Shown: positions 60,101 through 64,000 of the stretch, piece by piece
Layout: each line of letters starts with the position of its first letter
Position numbering within the stretch: the stretch's first letter is position 1
Assembly (NCBI RefSeq): GCF_019925205.1
Contig: NC_083567.1
Location: forward strand, 20,088,001-20,152,000
Direction: 5' to 3'
Source of the DNA: Metopolophium dirhodum
Taxonomy: Eukaryota > Arthropoda > Insecta > Hemiptera > Aphididae
DNA length: 64,000 nt
Translations under genes and position numbers: made by a program
Notes under the pieces: generated by a model
What the model saw: only the letters and a program-made list of their open reading frames with translations
Told to the model about the DNA's origin: nothing
Database searches by the model: none

Positions 60101-62186
60101 TGGATAAGATAACAGATAATTCATTCGAAATTTATCTAGTTAAGATAAAATATAACATCATTTTTTTTTATCTAGATAAAGATAAAAATACACATACATT
60201 TATCGAGATAAAAAAATAGATAATGTTTTTTAAATTATATTAGAAATAATGTAATTTATTAGTAATTATTACTAATTAGATAATATTTATTAATTAATAA
60301 ATCCTTAATGTCGTTTCTCAACTAAAATAAAATAAAATTTTATTTTTAATACAACTTGAATAAAAATAAAATAACAAAATATAACTGACAATATCTTAGT
60401 CAACATTTCTTTTTTTAACTATAATAATATTGGAATTTGGACTACTCGGTTCTCGTAAATTATTGGCTATTTCAGTATTTAAAAATATTCTTATTATTAT
60501 ATTATTTATCTAGATCACCACAATAATTACCACAGATAAACATTACATTTATCTAGATGAGATAATTAGATGAATTATTTATTTTTATCTAGATAAGATG
60601 GTTAAAGAAATAATTTTATCTAGATAATTCCAAACACTATATGCAACCTGTTTATATTATACGTCGTTTATTTTATAACATATTAAATTAAAAAGAGAAC
60701 ATTGTTAATTACACAGTCACACATTGTTATATTATATTTTATATAATTGTGAAGATACAGTTTTTGATATTTTAAAATAAGGTTATATTATGATTATCAC
60801 TGGTAATCAATTACAGTGATACCACATCTCCCCCTTGACTTTAACTTTTTAATTTAAACATTCATAATATTCTTAATGCTAATTTACATAATTATTAACA
60901 TGCATTTTTCAAATTTTATTCGTCTGAAATGATGGGCCGAGAAAACCTACTATTTATCTGGAGATTTTAACATCCAATTCGCGATACTGTACTTAAATGT
61001 TGATCATTAGTGATTATTGGAATTGCGCCGACGCACGTTTTGATATAGTAAGCTTAGGCGTACTAATTATTCAGTGGGTACCTAGCCTATTCAATGTAAT
61101 CAAAATTGTATGTCACTTTGTCACCGCGTTCGAACGTGAATCAATAATTGAATTTTACCATAATCAAACGAATACCCAATAATTGACACTGGTCATCAAC
61201 GAAACTGATAACGAAATTATTATTTTTCAATCTCAATGTCGCCGAAGTTGGTCGATTATATTAAAATAAATAATCCATCTACAGAATATAAATCACGAAT
61301 CGCGTTTGTCTGAGTGATCATCGCTCAAAATAGCTTGTGCAGTTTCACACACCCGTGATGGTTCTTGTGGTTCAGCGTCACTGTTTTTATTTTCACCGTG
61401 TCGACATAATATGGAATTATTGTTTACGCTGTTGTATGATTGGCTATCTTTACGATAAGTCGATAACCAATCATAAAAAAATCGTTTTAGCGAGTACTTA
61501 ACAACGACAATATAATATGCTTAAAAGTGACGTTCAGTGGCACCGAAGTATATTTTATCTTACACAATTTTAGGTACTTTTAAAAAGAATGTCCCGCGTA
61601 CTGAATAGCGCATAAGTGACAGATAATATAATAATAAGAATCAATAATCAAGTTGCTTATTCCTAATTTGTATGTACATTTAACCACCCTTGAATTTTTC
61701 CCATTCGATATTGAATATAGTGTTCGGAGCCACTGATTAATGTCAGTGGTTCTTAAGCTGTGGACAGCAACCAGCTCACTCCGGGGGTCCATTACGCAAC
61801 TCATGCCGGAAGTCCGCGGCGCTATCGGTGGTTCCGACCATGAACAATTATTGGTGTTGTGATTGAGATTTATCGTACAAAAATTGTATAGAAAAAAGTT
61901 AATCGAAAGACGATCTATTAGGAAGACGTTCCGTGGTTTGAAAAAGTCTTATACCGAGAGTCCGCGTACTTCAAAAGTTTAAGAACCACTGGCTTATACT
62001 ATGTTACAATACTATTATTATTATTATTATTATTATTATTACGTTGTGGTGTTACATACGAATTCCAGTATTTGATGTCCACGTTTTTATCGTTGACGGA
62101 CAACGTTTGTAAGTATTTTGCATCAAACCCATCCCATCTGACGACTGCTTTTTGGACAAAACGCAAAGCACTCTTCACGAAACATG
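57178..62186 (-). CDS. Secreted-type lipase, pancreatic lipase family; first exon not found
   Basis: Minus-strand exons in order: 62186-62060, 59879-59728, 59288-59037, 58927-58712, 58101-57945, 57256-57178 (TGA at 57180-57178). They join in frame to about 326 residues after a split first codon. Family marks: KVIIHGWLDS, TVDWGG, nucleophile Ser154 in GHSLG, Asp179 in GLDPAGP, ADFFPNGG and QPGC, and catalytic His253 in GCSHSRA, so the triad is complete. Only 14 residues separate the lid cysteines (236 and 251), far fewer than in pancreatic lipase. Short lids are known in many insect neutral lipases and phospholipase A1-type members, so substrate is open (triglyceride, phospholipid or galactolipid). 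No ATG or signal peptide precedes the 62186 exon in frame. The pyrimidine-rich TGTGTTTGTCCGCTCTAG before it looks like an acceptor, so a small signal-peptide exon lies upstream or beyond the window. The donor at 59727 (GTTAAA) is weak. Convergent with ABCG copy B. Confidence 0.85.
57257..57944 (-). other. Last intron of the lipase gene
   Basis: On minus GTAAGT (57944) to TTTTCAG (57257), phase 2. It includes a fragment of the dispersed R1 family end near 57352-57390 and a GC-richer block at 57670-57750 of unknown nature. Confidence 0.7.
58102..58711 (-). other. Lipase intron with a possible pogo/Tigger-like MITE fragment
   Basis: GTGAGT to TATCGCAG on minus, phase 1. At about 58172-58330, AACCTCTAAATACCGGACAC and, inverted, GTCCGCTATTGAAAGGT look like terminal repeats of the pogo/Tigger type (ends with ACCTC..ATA.CGGAC). 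Complete ends and TA duplication are not visible. Confidence 0.4.
59289..59727 (-). other. Lipase intron between HGWLDS and VDWGG exons
   Basis: On minus GTTAAA (59727) to AACAG (59289), phase 1, 439 bp. It holds an open frame 59264-59467 on minus that is only a read-through shadow. No element recognised. Confidence 0.6.
60070..60639. mobile_element. hAT-type MITE built of TTATCTAGATAA words
   Basis: Ends CAGTGTTAGAA and CCAAACACTA are inverse with mismatches; the flanks TATGCAAC (60062-60069 and 60640-60647) are a perfect 8-bp target duplication. The 570-bp interior repeats ATCTAGATAA-type words on both strands, like the 4153-4719 element's use of AAGTTAA words. Non-coding. Confidence 0.88.
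61293..61520 (-). CDS. Possible exon of unknown gene inside a lipase intron
   Basis: A minus-strand frame of 75 codons ends at TGA (61295-61293), with no stop back to 61523 and no ATG near the open end. The protein has LKRFFYDWLSTYRK early and a polar C-terminal part with SDAEPQEPSRVCETAQAI and SDDHSDKRDS. GC rises over 61300-61400, as in true exons here. It has no recognised domain. It could be a last exon of a nested gene, an alternative lipase exon, a pseudogene piece or chance. A possible acceptor is GTCGTTGTTAAG at about 61498-61509. Confidence 0.22.
   Translation of the reverse strand, partial: AYYIVVVKYSLKRFFYDWLSTYRKDSQSYNSVNNNSILCRHGENKNSDAEPQEPSRVCETAQAILSDDHSDKRDS
61744..61991. 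mobile_element. hAT-type MITE, CAGTGGTTCTTAA ends
   Basis: 248 bp with ends CAGTGGTTCTTAAGCT and AGTTTAAGAACCACTG-like right end (61976-61991). Such CAGTGGTTCTTAAnCT termini are classic for hAT non-autonomous elements. The 8-bp flanks do not match, so the insertion is old. Confidence 0.7.
62011..62040 (+). repeat. (ATT)n microsatellite
   Basis: Ten ATT units just outside the donor of the first identified lipase exon. It makes the read-through frame show a run of Asn codons on the minus strand. Confidence 0.9.
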
Positions 62187-64000
62187 CTAGAGCGGACAAA
62201 CACACATATTGAATGCTGAGAAAATGTCATAACAAATATTAGGTAAAGTAAAGATACGAGTACAGCAAAATCCGTTAAATATTTGATTCCGTCGAGGTAG
62301 AGGGCCAGCTCTTAAGATTTTTTAATGTCACTTTTAATCTCGATTTTAATGCTATAGTTATTAATAATGTATATATAATATCAACGGGAACGAGTCAAAA
62401 CAACAACTTTCATAGAAACGAAAAAAAAGTATCATTGATTCAAGATGATTCGGGTCGTGCAGGCGATTCAGCAACAAATATAAAAAAAATGTACCTATTT
62501 ATGATTATTTAAAATTGTACGATCCAATGCATACTAATTAAATCATATATTATTATTACCTAATACCCTAATGAGTGCGGGAATGTGTGATTTATGTTTT
62601 TGAGTCGCATAAAAAGCATGAGTTATAGATACGATTGGTACGATATTGGAAAAGTATTTAGTTTTCAGTGGTCGTCTAAAGTTAAAACTAAATTAAAATT
62701 GAAACGTTTGCTTTGATGCCAGTCATTTGATTAATCATGTTAGTTTTTACTTTTAAAGAACGGGAGTATGGTATGCACCTAACTATAAATAGTTAATTAT
62801 TATAATTATTATAAATATTTAAATTAAATAATTAATAACTACATTCTTTAATTATTGGTTCAAGGATTTCAGATGTCACATACCAGCTATTATAATGTAA
62901 AGTTAAACTTCAGTAATGTAGATTTAATTTTTAGGTATTGAGTCATATGTGTATTCAATAAAATCTTAATAAATTTGCGAAGCTTTATAAAATATTATTT
63001 TAAGATCAATTTTTAAAATTTTAATATATGAAACAAAAAGCATGTTCGTTGAAATACGACGGTAAAAAGAAAAAAAAGTATTCAGAAATAAATAAAATAC
63101 AATGAAAAAGTATTTAAATACAAGTATTCGAAATCTTAGCAAGTGTCTTACTTTCGCTATACGTTCAACTATAGTACCAATTTTTTATTTTTATTTTTCC
63201 GGTCTTTTCGTTACAATCTGTATGATTACTTGATATTTTTCGATTTTTCGGGTTAGGTTAGGTTAATCTTAGATAAGTCTTAGCTGCAGTCGTGTGTTTG
63301 GTACCTATTTAAATTTAATTTGTTTGACAAATATAAACAAGTCTAAAATGACGCCACTTTTATTTTATCTAATTTTACGTTATTACAGAAGTAGGTACCT
63401 AATACTACTATTATAGCCCACAATGTATTTTTTTGCTATAAAATGATGCTATTTTTTGCTTACGACCACGACACGTATACAAAGTTCTGTGAGACGGGAA
63501 TATTGCATTGTAGCTTATAAAATGTTAGCGGAAATTAAGTTGCGAACGGGTTTTCTGTTCAGTTACGCGGGCTGGTCAAAACTTTTGCCCCCCCCCCCCT
63601 CCTATCAAAAACTGAAATTAATTCACCGCGTGTTGTTACCTAATCGGTATACCGCTCCGAAACCGAGCGGTCAAAGCTATAATTGATACGACAACAATGC
63701 GTAGTGATTAAGACGTTTCGGTACGATTATTACGAGCAGGGGCGGACCGGCCCAGTGGTCTACTACGTCCTAGTGGGCCGCTGTCCTTGGTTGCGTTTTG
63801 AACCGGTGCCTTGTAAGTGGTACGATTACGTCGTACAGGACATCGGAACATAAACGTACTGTATGTGATGCGACGTAAACATAACAGGATTATATATTTA
63901 AACGAGACATAGGACGTGTCATCAAACTTTCAAAGTTATATGGTTCCAGTTTCTATAACGAATAAATCATAAATATCACTATCTTTAATTTGTCAAGTAT
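62187..64000. other. Region upstream of the identified lipase exons
   Basis: Should hold the lipase promoter and its missing first exon, unless these lie beyond 64000. I could not pick a convincing signal-peptide exon on the minus strand. 63560-63630 (GGGCTGGTCAAAACTTTTGCC, C run, AAAACTGAAATTAATTCACCGCG) resembles the right end of the 55547-55976 MITE. CAGGGGCGGACCGGCCC at 63737 looks like a hAT left end whose partner would be past the window. Confidence 0.45.

Larger units (their letters stand above)
59880..62059 (-). other. Large lipase intron with two MITEs and a coding-like frame
   Basis: On minus GTATGT (62059) to GTTTTAG (59880), phase 2, 2.2 kb. Contains MITEs at 60070-60639 and 61744-61991, a coding-like minus frame at 61293-61520, and a (TTA)n run near 62011-62040. 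Confidence 0.7.

Overview
The window is AT-rich animal nuclear DNA: genes with many GT-AG introns, exons clearly more GC-rich than their surroundings, and a dense load of small DNA transposons. Gene content and repeat style fit an insect, and an aphid is my best guess. That guess rests on remembered aphid repeat style (foldback elements starting near AAGAGGACGCTAC, and frequent GGTACC), so it is inference. I saw no CRISPR array, operon, rRNA, stand-alone tRNA or viral gene.

Layout: 1-5480 is intergenic with transposon relics and one cluster of TATA and splice-like signals. 5481-6323 is a GC-rich promoter region. 6324-30982 (+) is ABCG half-transporter gene A (10 exons, 627 aa, first intron 14.7 kb). 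30983-43270 is a transposon-rich intergenic region holding a BED-finger/hAT gene relic broken by another hAT element, RTE-like tails, a 147-bp tandem duplication and two long palindromes. 43271-44102 is a second GC-rich promoter. 44103-54751 (+) is ABCG gene B (10 exons, 631 aa). 54752-57177 is intergenic. 57178-62186 (-) is a secreted-type lipase of the pancreatic lipase family, convergent with gene B, whose first exon was not found. 62187-64000 is intergenic.

The two ABCG genes are a tandem duplicate pair. All nine introns are at homologous sites with the same phase. Exons 2-4 and 7-10 have identical lengths. Both carry an intact Walker A, Q-loop, LSGGQ signature, Walker B, H-loop and six predicted membrane spans, resembling the ABCG1/ABCG4 group of lipid/sterol half-transporters. 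Divergence is uneven: part of exon 3 is nearly identical even at silent sites, while the linker coded by exons 5-6 has changed strongly, which suggests gene conversion or very uneven constraint. The lipase has a full Ser-Asp-His triad and a very short lid. It has no demonstrated functional link to the transporters.

The most unusual feature is the density of long foldback (palindromic) elements around gene B: about 39.2-40.5, 42.55-43.18, 47.5-48.2, 49.5-49.8, 53.5-54.3 and 55.0-55.5 kb. Three belong to one family, and one of these has a hAT-type MITE nested in one arm with a perfect 8-bp target duplication. Several other hAT-type MITEs show clear 8-bp target duplications.
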